Of a stretch of 18,044 bases of DNA, positions 1 through 7,996 are shown one piece after another (positions within the stretch are counted from its first letter, which is position 1; every line of letters begins with the position of its first letter). Location: contig JAEWRJ010000071.1 in the NCBI GenBank assembly GCA_023460055.1, positions 1-18,044 of the forward strand, in the 5' to 3' direction. Origin of the DNA: Bacillota bacterium (lineage in GTDB: Bacteria; Bacillota; Clostridia; Christensenellales; Aristaeellaceae). Made by a program: the position numbers and the translations under genes. Under the pieces are notes generated by a model. It searched no databases and had not been told where the DNA came from. It worked only from the letters and a program-made list of their open reading frames with translations.

Positions 1-165
1 AGTGACCACCCCCTCATTGTTTACTATATCTGCTTATTCGTGATAAATACGAAAACTCCTTTTGGTTTTTTGGGATATTTAAAAATGTTTTTAACCCTCT
101 CAGCTAAGACAGGGGTGAATAGTAACGCCATTTTCGCTATGGATCAACATTCCGCTTCCCGCGCG
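1..165. other. Gene-free stretch upstream of the pheST promoter
   Basis: No open reading frame, terminator or recognisable repeat is evident in these bases. The first ~110 bases are AT-rich and the sequence then becomes GC-richer towards the pheST promoter. The upstream gene presumably lies outside the window. Confidence 0.5.
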
Positions 166-194
166 TTGACACCTGTCCATACATATGCTAATAT
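166..194 (+). promoter_or_regulatory. Sigma-A promoter of the pheS T-box leader
   Basis: A perfect -35 hexamer TTGACA (166-171) is followed after exactly 17 bases by TAATAT (189-194), one mismatch from the -10 consensus. Transcription would begin near 200-202, immediately before the first strand of T-box stem I. This positional agreement is what makes the promoter call convincing. Confidence 0.85.
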
Positions 195-200
195 TCGGCA

Positions 201-432
201 TCGGCTTTGACGAAGGACAACCTTCACGCAAAGCGCCATCAAGAGAGGGCGGCACACGCTGCAAGCCGCCTATGGCGTGTGAAGCATTCCCTTTTGAGCC
301 GCCGGGCTGAAACAGAGTAGGCTCGGCCGTATGCCGCGTTATGGCGTTACAAGCAAAGGCCTCCCCATGAAGCCTTTGGAACTTGGGTGGTACCACGCAT
401 TACGGCGTCCCTTGCAGTGCAAGGGCGTTTTT
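201..432 (+). promoter_or_regulatory. T-box riboswitch (tRNA-Phe sensing leader of pheST)
   Basis: Nascent-RNA element that reads uncharged tRNA and permits transcription of the downstream synthetase genes. The T-box sequence GGGTGGTACCACG lies at 385-397; its TGGT would pair with an ACCA acceptor end, matching the A73 discriminator of tRNA-Phe. Stem I can be traced: CTTCACGC (222-229) pairs with GTGTGAAG (277-284), CGCCAT with ATGGCG (272-277 region), followed by the AGAGAG motif (242-247) and the apical GGCGGC/GCCGCC hairpin (248-253, 265-270). A candidate UUC specifier (287-289) lies just 3' of this in the lower loop. Further on are the AGTAGG (316-321) and GCGTTA motifs usual for these leaders and an AAAGGC/GCCTTT hairpin (355-377). 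The leader ends in an intrinsic terminator. The specifier assignment is by position and by the downstream gene, not by a folded model. Confidence 0.92.
404..432 (+). terminator. T-box-controlled intrinsic terminator
   Basis: Stem CGTCCCTTGC against GCAAGGGCG (one bulged base), small loop, then TTTTT. Its 5' strand overlaps the region needed for the antiterminator, so it forms only when the T-box is not stabilised by uncharged tRNA. The pheS ribosome-binding site starts only a few bases later. Confidence 0.88.
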
Positions 433-448
433 CATTTGGAGGGATAAC

Positions 449-1477
449 ATGGACATGCAGGAACAGATCGCGGGCATCCGAACAGAGTGCCTGCAGGCGC
501 TTGAAAAGGTATCAAGCCTCACCGAGCTTGAGCAGCTGCGCGTAGCGGTGCTGGGTAAAAAAGGCAGTCTGACCGGCCTGCTGCGCGGAATGGGCCAGGT
601 GGATCCTGCCCTGCGCCCCCAGGTGGGCCAGTGGATCAACCAGGCGCGCGAAGAGCTGGAGGGCAGCCTGAGCGCGCGCGAAACGGCGCTGCGTTCAGAC
701 GCGCTGCGCAAGCGTCTGCTTAATGAAGCCATCGATGTGACCCAGCCGGGTCTTCTCCCCCGCGCGGGCGTGCGGCACCCCGGCACCATGGTGCTCGACC
801 AGGTGATCGACTGCTTTGTAGGCCTGGGATTTGAAGTGGTGGAAGGCCCCCAGATCGAGCTGGATCATTACAACTTCGAGCTGCTCAACATCCCCAAGAA
901 CCATCCCGCGCGCGACGCGCAGGATACCTTCTACATTGATGACAATACCGTGCTGCGCACGCATACCTCTCCCGTGCAGGCCCGCGTGATGACCACGCGC
1001 AAGCCGCCCATCCGGGTGGTCTGCCCCGGGCGGGTGTACCGGGCCGACGAGGTGGACGCGACCCACAGCCCTGTTTTCCATCAGATCGAGGGCCTGGTGA
1101 TCGATGAACACATCACCATGGCCGACCTGCGCGGCACGCTGGACGCGTTCGCCAAGCGCCTGTATGGCGAAGATATCGCCACGCGCTTCCGCCCCAGTTT
1201 CTTCCCCTTCACCGAACCCAGCGCCGAGGTGGATCTGACCTGCTTCAACTGCCGCGGGAAAGGCTGCCGCGTGTGCAAGGGCACCGGCTGGATCGAGGTG
1301 CTGGGCAGCGGCATGGTCAATCCCAAGGTACTGGAGATGTGCGGCATCGACTCAACCAAGTACTCGGGATTTGCCTTTGGCATCGGCCTTGAGCGCATCA
1401 CCATGCTGCGCTATGGCATCCCTGATATGCGCCTGATGTACGAGGGCGATGAGCGCTTCCTGCGCCAGTTCCGCTGA
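449..1477 (+). CDS. pheS: Phenylalanine--tRNA ligase alpha subunit
   Basis: Catalytic subunit of the heterotetrameric class II phenylalanyl-tRNA synthetase (cytoplasm). The 342-residue product has the family's usual length. Residues 1-85 form the predicted N-terminal coiled-coil arm. Class II motifs follow: the RHPG element near 109-112, motif 2 with CPGRVYRADEVDATHSPVFHQ at about 192-212, the FFPFTEPSAEVD stretch near 251-262, and motif 3 GFAFGIGLERITMLRYG at about 307-323. Four cysteines at about 265, 268, 273 and 276 (CFNCRGKGCRVC) form a zinc-knuckle-like insertion seen in many PheS proteins. The ATG at 449 is chosen because GGAGGG (438-443) precedes it and because an upstream in-frame ATG at 383 would lie inside the T-box. 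Stop to pheT start is 14 bases, so the two are co-transcribed under T-box control. Confidence 0.98.
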   Translation: MDMQEQIAGIRTECLQALEKVSSLTELEQLRVAVLGKKGSLTGLLRGMGQVDPALRPQVGQWINQAREELEGSLSARETALRSDALRKRLLNEAIDVTQPGLLPRAGVRHPGTMVLDQVIDCFVGLGFEVVEGPQIELDHYNFELLNIPKNHPARDAQDTFYIDDNTVLRTHTSPVQARVMTTRKPPIRVVCPGRVYRADEVDATHSPVFHQIEGLVIDEHITMADLRGTLDAFAKRLYGEDIATRFRPSFFPFTEPSAEVDLTCFNCRGKGCRVCKGTGWIEVLGSGMVNPKVLEMCGIDSTKYSGFAFGIGLERITMLRYGIPDMRLMYEGDERFLRQFR

Positions 1478-1491
1478 GGAGGAGAAAGACG

Positions 1492-3885
1492 ATGAAAGCA
1501 TCCATTAACTGGCTCAACCAATATACCAATCTGCCCGATGACAGCAAAGCTGTCGAGCGCGAACTGATCAGAACCGGTACCGCCGTGGAAAGCATTGAAC
1601 CCCTGGACGGCGGCATGGAACATATTGTCGTTGGCCGTGTGCTCAGCTGCCGCGACCACGAAAACTCAGATCACCTGCACGTATGCCTGGTGGACGCGGG
1701 TCAGGGCGAACCCCTGCAGATCGTCTGCGGCGCGCCCAACGTGAAGGAGGGCCTCCTGGTCCCCACAGCGCTGGTCGGCGCCAAACTGCCGGGCGGTATG
1801 GAGATCAAGGCCGGCAAGCTGCGCGGCGTGGAATCCTTCGGCATGCTATGCTCAGCAACGGAACTGAATATACCTCAGGAGCTTTACCCCTCTGTGGGCG
1901 CCGAGGGTCTGTTGATATTCAACGAAGAATACACCCCCGGCACCGATGTCCGCGCCATCCTGGGCATCGACGATCAAGCCATCGACGTGGAAGTGCTGGC
2001 CAACCGGCCCGACTGCCTGAGCGTCTGGGGCCTCGCCCGGGAGGCGGCCGCCGTTTTCAATCAGCCTTTCGCCCTGCCCGCCCTCGATTACAAAGAGGAT
2101 ACCGCGGACGATATCACAAACCACATCAGGATCAGCGTAAGGGATGAAGACCTGTGCCCGCGCTATGCCGGGCGCGTCATCAAGAATGTGCGCGTCGCCC
2201 CTTCGCCGCTGTGGCTGCGCGCCTATCTGCATGCCGCCGGCATGCGGAGCATCAACAACATTGTGGATATCACCAACTTTGTCATGCTGGAGACAGGCCA
2301 CCCCATGCACGCCTTTGACCTGGACCGGGTGCGCGGGGGTGAAATCATCGTGCGGCGCGCCCTGCCCGGCGAAAAACTGACAACGCTTGACGAAAAGGAA
2401 CATCATTTGACAGGCGGTGAGCTGCTGATCTGCGATCAGGAAGGGCCGACCGGTCTGGCCGGGATCATGGGAGGACTCGAAAGCGAGATCAAGGAAGGGA
2501 CCAAGTCCCTGCTGTTTGAGTGCGCCGCCTTCGACCGCAGCAGCACCCGCGTCACGGCAAGGGGCCTGGGCATCCGCACGGAGGCCAGCGGCCGCTTTGA
2601 GCGCGGCGTCAACCCCCGTACCGTTATTCAGGCGCTGGACCGCGCCTGCCATCTGGTAGAGGAGCTGGACGCGGGCGAAGTGGCCGGAGGCCTGATCGAC
2701 CTCTATCCCGGTCCGCTGAAGCCGGTCGTCGTCAAAGCCAGCGTCAAGGGCATCGCCGCGCGCTGCGGGGTGGATATCAGCGCCGATGAAATGGTCACCA
2801 TTCTTCGCCGCCTGCACTTTTCAGTAGCAGCGGCGGGCGACACCCTCACCGTCACAGCGCCCGACTTCCGCCAGGATATCGAGCAGGAAGCCGATATCTG
2901 CGAGGAAGTGCTGCGCATGGCCGGCTATGACCGCATCCCCTCCACCCTGATGAAGGGGGAAGCAATGCAAGGGTTTGACAGCCAGAACCGCCTGCGTCAG
3001 AAGGCGCTGACCTCCTTGCTGAACGGCCGGGGCTATGACGAGATCTACAACTACTCCTTCTTTGGAGCCAAGCAGCTGGACAGTCTGCATCTATCCCCGG
3101 ATGATGAGCGGCTGAACCCGCTGCGCATCCGTAACCCCTTGGGCGAGGATACCGCCCTGATGCGTACCAGCCTGGTGCCCGATATGCTCAAGACCCTGGC
3201 GCTCAACATGGCGCGCGGCAACGAGCAGGCAATGCTTTACGAATTCGGCACGGTGTTTTCATCCAGGCAGAGGACGGATATCCCCTATGACGAGCAGCCC
3301 TGGCTGTGCCTGGGTCTGTATGATGAGGGCAGTGATTTCTACACCCTACGGGATACCGTATTGCTGCTGCTGGACCGCCAGAGCATCAAGCATGCCATTA
3401 CTGCCGGGTCTCAGCCCTATCTGCATCCCGGCCGCAGCGCTGTGATCACGGCAAACGGCGCGCTGATCGCCAGGCTGGGCGAGGTTCACCCCGCCGTATG
3501 CGAGGAATACGGCATGGACGGCAGGGCGTACCTGGCGGAGATCGACCTCACGGCCTTTTGGGCCGCTGCCACCCCCATGCCCGCGATCAAAGAACTGCCG
3601 CGCATGCCCGCCGTCAGCCGCGATATCGCGCTGGTGCTTGATATCAAGCAGGAACTGCTGCCGGTGATGGAAGCCATCCGCCGCGCGGGCGGCGCCTTGA
3701 TGGAGGACGCGCGCTTGTTTGACGTATACCGGGGAAGCCAGCTGCCCGAAGGCAAAAAGTCATGCGCATTCTCCCTCAGCTTCCGCGCGCCCGACCGCAG
3801 CCTGGAAGAAAAAGAGATCACGGCGCTGATGGACAAGGTGCAGCGCTCTGTGAAGGCGCAGTTCGGCGCTGACGTCAGAAGCTGA
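1492..3885 (+). CDS. pheT: Phenylalanine--tRNA ligase beta subunit
   Basis: Beta subunit of phenylalanyl-tRNA synthetase; it supplies tRNA binding and editing of mischarged Tyr-tRNA-Phe. The 797-residue product is full length. Visible domains in order: an N-terminal tRNA-binding (EMAP-II-like) domain at about 40-150 with the VCGAPNV and LRGVESFGMLCSATEL signatures; the B3/B4 editing domain, including YAGRVIKNVRVAPSPLWLR and the MRSINNIVDITNFVMLETG stretch, through about 390; a B5 domain at about 405-475; the catalytic-like core; and the C-terminal anticodon-binding FDX-ACB domain from about 703, beginning near LPRMPAVSRDIALVLD. A GAGGAGGAG ribosome-binding site lies just upstream of the ATG. 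It forms a two-gene operon with pheS and ends at a strong terminator. Confidence 0.98.
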   Translation: MKASINWLNQYTNLPDDSKAVERELIRTGTAVESIEPLDGGMEHIVVGRVLSCRDHENSDHLHVCLVDAGQGEPLQIVCGAPNVKEGLLVPTALVGAKLPGGMEIKAGKLRGVESFGMLCSATELNIPQELYPSVGAEGLLIFNEEYTPGTDVRAILGIDDQAIDVEVLANRPDCLSVWGLAREAAAVFNQPFALPALDYKEDTADDITNHIRISVRDEDLCPRYAGRVIKNVRVAPSPLWLRAYLHAAGMRSINNIVDITNFVMLETGHPMHAFDLDRVRGGEIIVRRALPGEKLTTLDEKEHHLTGGELLICDQEGPTGLAGIMGGLESEIKEGTKSLLFECAAFDRSSTRVTARGLGIRTEASGRFERGVNPRTVIQALDRACHLVEELDAGEVAGGLIDLYPGPLKPVVVKASVKGIAARCGVDISADEMVTILRRLHFSVAAAGDTLTVTAPDFRQDIEQEADICEEVLRMAGYDRIPSTLMKGEAMQGFDSQNRLRQKALTSLLNGRGYDEIYNYSFFGAKQLDSLHLSPDDERLNPLRIRNPLGEDTALMRTSLVPDMLKTLALNMARGNEQAMLYEFGTVFSSRQRTDIPYDEQPWLCLGLYDEGSDFYTLRDTVLLLLDRQSIKHAITAGSQPYLHPGRSAVITANGALIARLGEVHPAVCEEYGMDGRAYLAEIDLTAFWAAATPMPAIKELPRMPAVSRDIALVLDIKQELLPVMEAIRRAGGALMEDARLFDVYRGSQLPEGKKSCAFSLSFRAPDRSLEEKEITALMDKVQRSVKAQFGADVRS

Positions 3886-3900
3886 CAGATCATCTCTCTT

Positions 3901-3938
3901 CAAAGCAAAACCCGCTCAATCGAGCGGGTTTTGCTTTG
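3901..3938. terminator. Bidirectional intrinsic terminator between pheT and punA
   Basis: A perfect 17-bp inverted repeat (arms CAAAGCAAAACCCGCTC and its complement) with a 4-base AATC loop. The GC core GAGCGGG is followed by TTTTGCTTTG on the plus strand, and the same holds on the minus strand. It can therefore stop both pheST and the convergent deoB-punA transcript. Confidence 0.93.
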
Positions 3939-3952
3939 AATCCAGTTATAGT

Positions 3953-4795
3953 TTAAATCTGTTCCGATGCTTCCTCGGACAGGTGATTGATGACGCTGTC
4001 AAGCAACCGGCGGAAATCATCCCGCACCTTGAGTCCCATGGCCAGCACTTCCTCATGGTTGATGGGGGTATCCATCACGCCGGCCGCCATGTTGGTGATG
4101 GCGCTGATGCCCAGCACCCGCATGCCGCAGTGGCGGGCCACGATGGTCTCAGGGACGGTGGACATGCCGACGGCATCCCCGCCCAGCATGCGCACCATCC
4201 GGATCTCCGCCGGGGTCTCGTAGCTGGGGCCGTTCCACCAGGTATACACGCCCTGGTTAAGGGTAATGCCGTGCTCCTGCGCGCGGTTCAGCGCCACTTC
4301 CCGAAGCTCCGGGTCAAAGGCCTTGCTCATATCCGGAAAGCGGGGGCCGAACGTGTCAAGGTTGGCCCCGCGCAGGGGGTTTTTGCCTGACAGGTTGATA
4401 AAATCGGTGATCAGCATCAGTTCGCCGGGGTGGAAGGATGTATTCACCCCGCCCGCCGCGTTGGTCAGGATCAAGGTACGCACGCCAAGCAAAGCCATCA
4501 CCCGGATGGGCATCGTCACCTTATCCAGCGAGTGGCCCTCATAGTGATGGAAGCGGCCCGACATGATCAGCACCCTTTTATCGCGGATGGTGCCCACAAC
4601 AAACTTGCCGGCATGGCCGGATACGGTTGATTTGGGAAAGCCGGGGATATCATCAAAGGCGATCTCGCGCGGATCAAGCAGCACGTCCTCATAGCCGCCC
4701 AGACCGCTGCCCAGTACCACGCCCACATCGGCATGCCCGCACACCCGCCGCACGGCATCCGCTGCGGCGTGCAACTTTTTCATCGTAATGCTCAC
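3953..4795 (-). CDS. punA: Purine-nucleoside phosphorylase (trimeric, type I)
   Basis: Phosphorolysis of purine nucleosides (inosine/guanosine class) to base plus ribose or deoxyribose 1-phosphate, in cytoplasmic nucleoside salvage. The 280-residue product matches the trimeric PNP family. Motifs include VVLGSGLGGYED near the N-terminus (phosphate loop), SGRFHHYEGHS, LTNAAGGVN, the HPGELMLITDFINLSG stretch, WNGPSYETPAEIRM with the purine-site Glu, GMSTVPETIVARHCGM and AITNMAAG. The start is taken as GTG at 4795 because GGAGG lies 10 bases upstream and the GTGA overlaps the deoB stop by 4 bases, a translational-coupling arrangement. An ATG four codons in (4783) is the alternative. The operon partner DeoB converts the sugar 1-phosphate released here. 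The symbol follows Bacillus usage (drm-pupG/punA order). Confidence 0.96.
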   Translation of the reverse strand: MSITMKKLHAAADAVRRVCGHADVGVVLGSGLGGYEDVLLDPREIAFDDIPGFPKSTVSGHAGKFVVGTIRDKRVLIMSGRFHHYEGHSLDKVTMPIRVMALLGVRTLILTNAAGGVNTSFHPGELMLITDFINLSGKNPLRGANLDTFGPRFPDMSKAFDPELREVALNRAQEHGITLNQGVYTWWNGPSYETPAEIRMVRMLGGDAVGMSTVPETIVARHCGMRVLGISAITNMAAGVMDTPINHEEVLAMGLKVRDDFRRLLDSVINHLSEEASEQI

Positions 4796-5967
4796 GTACG
4801 TTCTTCCTCCTTGTCCTTGAGGAAGGATGCAGCGCCAAAGCGCTCTTCATGCCCAAAGAACTCACTGATTGTCGCGGCCACATCGCTGAAGCTCTCTCGA
4901 ACCCCCAGCGGATACAGCCCTCGCATGCCCTTTTGCCATGCTACCAAGGGCACATACTCACGCGTATGATCCGTTCCATGGAAGGTGGGGTCACAGCCAT
5001 GATCTGCCGTGATGATTAGCAAATCCTCATGCCCCATCAGCGCCGTCAGCTCTGGTATACGCCGGTCAATATACTCAAGTGCATCACGATAGCCCTCCAC
5101 ATCGCGCCTGTGGCCATAAATCATATCTGTATCCACCAGGTTAACAAAGCAAAGGCCTTCAAAATCCCGCTTCATATACTCTATGGTGGCATCAATGCAG
5201 GCCGGGTTGCCGGAGGCATGATTGGAATCCGTCATGCCCCTGTGATTAAAGATGTCCTCAATTTTACCAACACCAAAGACATCACGACCTTCCCGCTTCA
5301 GCAAATCGAGAATGGTTTCGCTCTGTGGTTCCAATGAAAAATCTTTCCTTGCCTTGGAACGCGTAAAAGCGCCTACCTTTTCGCCAAAGAAGGGGCGCGC
5401 AATGACTCGTCCAACCGCATAAGGCCCGGCCAAAAGTCTGCGGGCAGTCTCACACATTTCATAGAGCCGTTCCAGCGGGATGATATCCTCATGGGCTGCA
5501 ATCTGGAACACACTGTCGGCAGAGGTATACACGATGGGATAGCCCGTGCGCATATGCTCCTCTCCCAGCTGATCCAATATTACTGTACCGCTGGAGGCAT
5601 AGTTGCCAATGGTCTTGGTGCCGATGGCCTCTTCAAATGCAGAAATCAACTCACCCGGAAATCCATCCGGAAAGGTTGGAAAGGCCTGCTCCAGTTGAAT
5701 GCCCGCTATTTCCCAGTGCCCCGTGGTGGTATCCTTCCCGGGACTCACCTCTGCCATTTTCCCAAAGGCACCAGCCGCCTGTTCGTCCGGCTCCAAGTTG
5801 ATGCCGGGGATGTGAGAAAGGCCCATCGCGTTCATATTGGGCAGGCGCAGCGGCACAGCCTTGGCAATGTTGCCCAGTGTGTTGGCCCCCTCATCGTTAT
5901 ACAAATGCGCGTCCGGCAGGGCGCCCGCCCCCACGCTGTCTAAAATAACCAGCAATACTCTTTTCAT
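4792..5967 (-). CDS. deoB: Phosphopentomutase
   Basis: Interconverts (deoxy)ribose 1-phosphate and 5-phosphate, linking nucleoside salvage to the pentose phosphate and acetaldehyde/glyceraldehyde-3-phosphate routes. The 391-residue product is typical of the alkaline-phosphatase-superfamily DeoB. Visible features: the first metal ligand in VILDSVGAGALPDA at the N-terminus, the catalytic threonine loop GKDTTTGHWE, NLVDTDMIYGHRRDVEGY, and the C-terminal metal site ADHGCDPTFHGTDHTREYVP. The start at 5967 follows AGGAGG; a longer in-frame extension to 6069 would run across the promoter and is rejected. It is the first gene of the deoB-punA operon, with its own promoter at 5990-6018. Confidence 0.97.
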   Translation of the reverse strand: MKRVLLVILDSVGAGALPDAHLYNDEGANTLGNIAKAVPLRLPNMNAMGLSHIPGINLEPDEQAAGAFGKMAEVSPGKDTTTGHWEIAGIQLEQAFPTFPDGFPGELISAFEEAIGTKTIGNYASSGTVILDQLGEEHMRTGYPIVYTSADSVFQIAAHEDIIPLERLYEMCETARRLLAGPYAVGRVIARPFFGEKVGAFTRSKARKDFSLEPQSETILDLLKREGRDVFGVGKIEDIFNHRGMTDSNHASGNPACIDATIEYMKRDFEGLCFVNLVDTDMIYGHRRDVEGYRDALEYIDRRIPELTALMGHEDLLIITADHGCDPTFHGTDHTREYVPLVAWQKGMRGLYPLGVRESFSDVAATISEFFGHEERFGAASFLKDKEEERT

Positions 5968-5989
5968 GCTTCGATCCTCCTGTAGGGTA

Positions 5990-6018
5990 AGTATACCCGA
6001 AGGGAAGGGGGTCAGCAA
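5990..6018 (-). promoter_or_regulatory. Promoter of deoB-punA
   Basis: On the minus strand TTGCTG (6018-6013) and TATACT (5995-5990) are separated by 17 bases, with the start codon about 23 bases beyond the -10. The leader is short and no operator was recognised. Confidence 0.75.
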
Positions 6019-6046
6019 CAGCATGGACCCTGAGGCGGTAGATTTG

Positions 6047-6082
6047 AAAAAAACCACAAATGGACACAAATGAACACCAATA
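6047..6082. repeat. Short ~10-base periodic repeat, orphan
   Basis: Three successive near-copies of a 10-base unit: ACAAATGGAC, ACAAATGAAC and ACCAATACGC, preceded by a run of A. The style (tandem imperfect units between genes) is like the repeat beside the GxxExxY gene at 15.2-15.4 kb, although the word itself differs. It lies between the solute-binding-like gene and the deoB promoter. No function can be read from it. Confidence 0.5.
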
Positions 6083-6120
6083 CGCTTACGTCCTTGGCTT
6101 CGAATGCATCCGCTCTGCTT

Positions 6121-7533
6121 TTATTGATTTTCCAATGCCATCAAACGGACGGCATTATCTAGCTCGGCAATCAGCTGCTCCCGCGGCAAAGCGCCGTCCA
6201 AATACTGTATCATCAGCCGGTCCGCCTGCTGCGCAAAGCCCGCCGCTTCATAGACCGACGAGCCGCAGATATACAGCCAGGGCGCTATTCGAGCGTTATA
6301 CAGCGTCAATTGCTCCGGGCCGATCTCGTATTTCGCGTTTCTCAGGTATTGCGCATACACGTTCAGATTAAACTGCGCGTCCTTCAGGTCCCGTTCCTCC
6401 TGCCCGCTCAGCCGTTCCTTATCCTTCAGCCTGTCTATCACCGCGTTCGCCTGCTGGAGCATCCGCGTATAGTTCGCCTGATTCTCTTCAAAATCAGGCT
6501 TTTCCAATGGGCTTCTGTCAGCGCCAATGATCCTGGCCGTCTGTGGCTGCGGATATTTGGCAAAAAACGACAGCAGCTCCGCGGCCTCCTCCCGCGCCTT
6601 CCCAAAGGGATTCAGGTGCGCCATGGTCAGCATCAGCGGCTGAACGCTGGGGCTTTGCGCGTCCAAAGGCAAGGGGGCCAGCATCTTCATATTTGGGTTA
6701 CTAAAAGGAGACGAGCCCCATGAGACATAAAACAGGCACTCGCCCCACTGCGGTATATCTGACATATGGTCGTCCGCCTGCTCATACACCCTCTGCGTGA
6801 AGGGGTCGATGGCGTCCAGCAGCTGATTGAACAAAGCGGTATCGTAGCGCACGCTGTCCTCGCTCCTGATACTTGAGTACAGATAGGCCTTCATCATCAG
6901 CGCCGCGGCGAAGTTTCTCTCCTCCACATCCGGATCCCCGACAAAGCAGTACAAGCCTTTGTATTCGGGAAAATCCTTGCCGTAGGTCTCGGGCCAATCG
7001 GCGGCAAACTGCAGCAGGTCGATCAGCGTCCTGGGTATCTCGCTGTCATCCATGCCGATCTTTTCCATGATCTCGGGGTTCGCCTGATACAGGTAGGGGA
7101 AATAGGTTCTGACCGGCACCATGGCGACCTCGCCGTCACGCGTGATATACTCGGCGATCTGCGGATAGACCGCCCCCGCCAGATCGTCAAAGCGCTCTCC
7201 CTCCAAGGGAACGTAGTATCCCTTTTTCATCATCGACAGCAGGCTGTAATCCTCCGCCCTGGTTTGATAGATATCAGGCGTTTCCATCCTGTTTGTCAGC
7301 TGGTTTTGAAGATAGCTCAGTTGCTCTATGCCCGGCCATTCCGCCTCGGTCACCTTGCTGTTGGGATGCGTTTCTTTGTATGCTTTATACGCAAGCATGT
7401 CCTGATAGTTGATGCCAAAGGGTTGAGAGCTGATTCCAGGAGCGGCTTTCGCCTCTTCTGGCAGCATGAAAAAAAGCGCCATCACAGCAATAATAGCATA
7501 AACGAAAACTCCGCTCAATCGATTACTTTTCAT
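6121..7533 (-). CDS. Secreted solute-binding-like protein (orphan)
   Basis: The 470-residue product begins with a signal peptide: MKSNR, then a hydrophobic stretch to about residue 23, then the signal-peptidase-like site AKA|AP near 30. There is no lipobox cysteine. The first half resembles the extracellular solute-binding protein fold of sugar ABC transporters: KETHPNSKVTEAEW, a PDIYQTRAEDYSLLSMMKKG segment, YYVPLEG, ITRDGEVAMVPV, YLYQANPEIMEKIG and IPRTLIDLLQFA. The C-terminal part (about 330-470) is helical and charged. No permease or ATPase gene is adjacent, so the transporter role is doubtful; it may be a sensor or envelope protein. The ATG at 7533 follows GGGGAG; longer in-frame starts lack a ribosome-binding site and would run back into the upstream gene. 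Family assignment is moderate. Confidence 0.7.
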   Translation of the reverse strand: MKSNRLSGVFVYAIIAVMALFFMLPEEAKAAPGISSQPFGINYQDMLAYKAYKETHPNSKVTEAEWPGIEQLSYLQNQLTNRMETPDIYQTRAEDYSLLSMMKKGYYVPLEGERFDDLAGAVYPQIAEYITRDGEVAMVPVRTYFPYLYQANPEIMEKIGMDDSEIPRTLIDLLQFAADWPETYGKDFPEYKGLYCFVGDPDVEERNFAAALMMKAYLYSSIRSEDSVRYDTALFNQLLDAIDPFTQRVYEQADDHMSDIPQWGECLFYVSWGSSPFSNPNMKMLAPLPLDAQSPSVQPLMLTMAHLNPFGKAREEAAELLSFFAKYPQPQTARIIGADRSPLEKPDFEENQANYTRMLQQANAVIDRLKDKERLSGQEERDLKDAQFNLNVYAQYLRNAKYEIGPEQLTLYNARIAPWLYICGSSVYEAAGFAQQADRLMIQYLDGALPREQLIAELDNAVRLMALENQ

Positions 7534-7547
7534 TGTTTCTCCCCTTA

Positions 7548-7573
7548 CCGGGCAGCGAGTGACCGCTGCCCGG
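7548..7573 (-). repeat. Perfect 10-bp hairpin between two secreted-protein genes
   Basis: Arms CCGGGCAGCG and CGCTGCCCGG surround a 6-base loop. On the minus strand it falls 9 bases after the stop of the small secreted-protein gene and just before the ribosome-binding site of the solute-binding-like gene. No T-run follows, so it is not a canonical terminator. It may stabilise the upstream mRNA or lower expression of the next gene. Confidence 0.7.
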
Positions 7574-7582
7574 AGGTCATTC

Positions 7583-7996
7583 TTATTGTATGGTAAAGTT
7601 GCCAGATACTTTGTAGTCGAGATAATCAGATTTACTAAAGCGCACGCAGTTCTTGTATCCCGATTTAGCACCGATGATAAGTGTAGGCGATGACGCTGTT
7701 CCTGACACGCCAACACTACCGCTCCCTGCGCTAGCCCAACTTCCTCCGGAGGTGTAATAATAAGAGTTCACTTTCAGCGTAGCAGATTTTGAAATCTCCA
7801 TCTTTACATTTGACATTCCAACCGTCAAAGAACTGCCTCCTGGATAAAAGCAATAAGCAGTAAAAACACTCTGCTTTATATTAAAACTCCCAGAATAAGG
7901 AAGAGTAGTCACTGAAGTGGGATCAGTGTATGCAAGCGCTCCTGAGACCATCAGGGTACATAGAACAAGCAACAAAACAGCAGCTAAACGTTTCAT
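7583..7996 (-). CDS. Small secreted protein, Ser/Gly/Thr-rich
   Basis: The 137-residue product has a clear signal peptide (MKRLAAVLLLVLCTLMVSGALA, cleavage after about residue 22). The mature part of about 115 residues is rich in Ser, Gly, Thr, Tyr and Val with alternating hydrophobic residues, suggesting an all-beta fold; the C-terminus is KVSGNFTIQ. Two cysteines in the mature part (in TAYCFYPGG and KNCVRFS) could form a disulfide. No family is recognised. The ATG at 7996 was chosen because the signal peptide begins there and an AAAGGGG ribosome-binding site precedes it; the upstream in-frame extension reads as leader. It is followed by the hairpin at 7548-7573 and the solute-binding-like gene on the same strand. 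Confidence 0.8.
   Translation of the reverse strand: MKRLAAVLLLVLCTLMVSGALAYTDPTSVTTLPYSGSFNIKQSVFTAYCFYPGGSSLTVGMSNVKMEISKSATLKVNSYYYTSGGSWASAGSGSVGVSGTASSPTLIIGAKSGYKNCVRFSKSDYLDYKVSGNFTIQ

Noticed and set aside
1852..2817. Long minus-strand ORF (321 codons) opposite pheT
   Set aside because: It lies wholly within the well-supported pheT gene, has no ribosome-binding site of note and reads as a GC-rich antisense shadow.
5837..6073. N-terminal extension of deoB to 6069 and other ORFs over the deoB promoter
   Set aside because: The conserved N-terminus MKRVLLVILDSVG begins at 5967 right after AGGAGG; the extension crosses the promoter.
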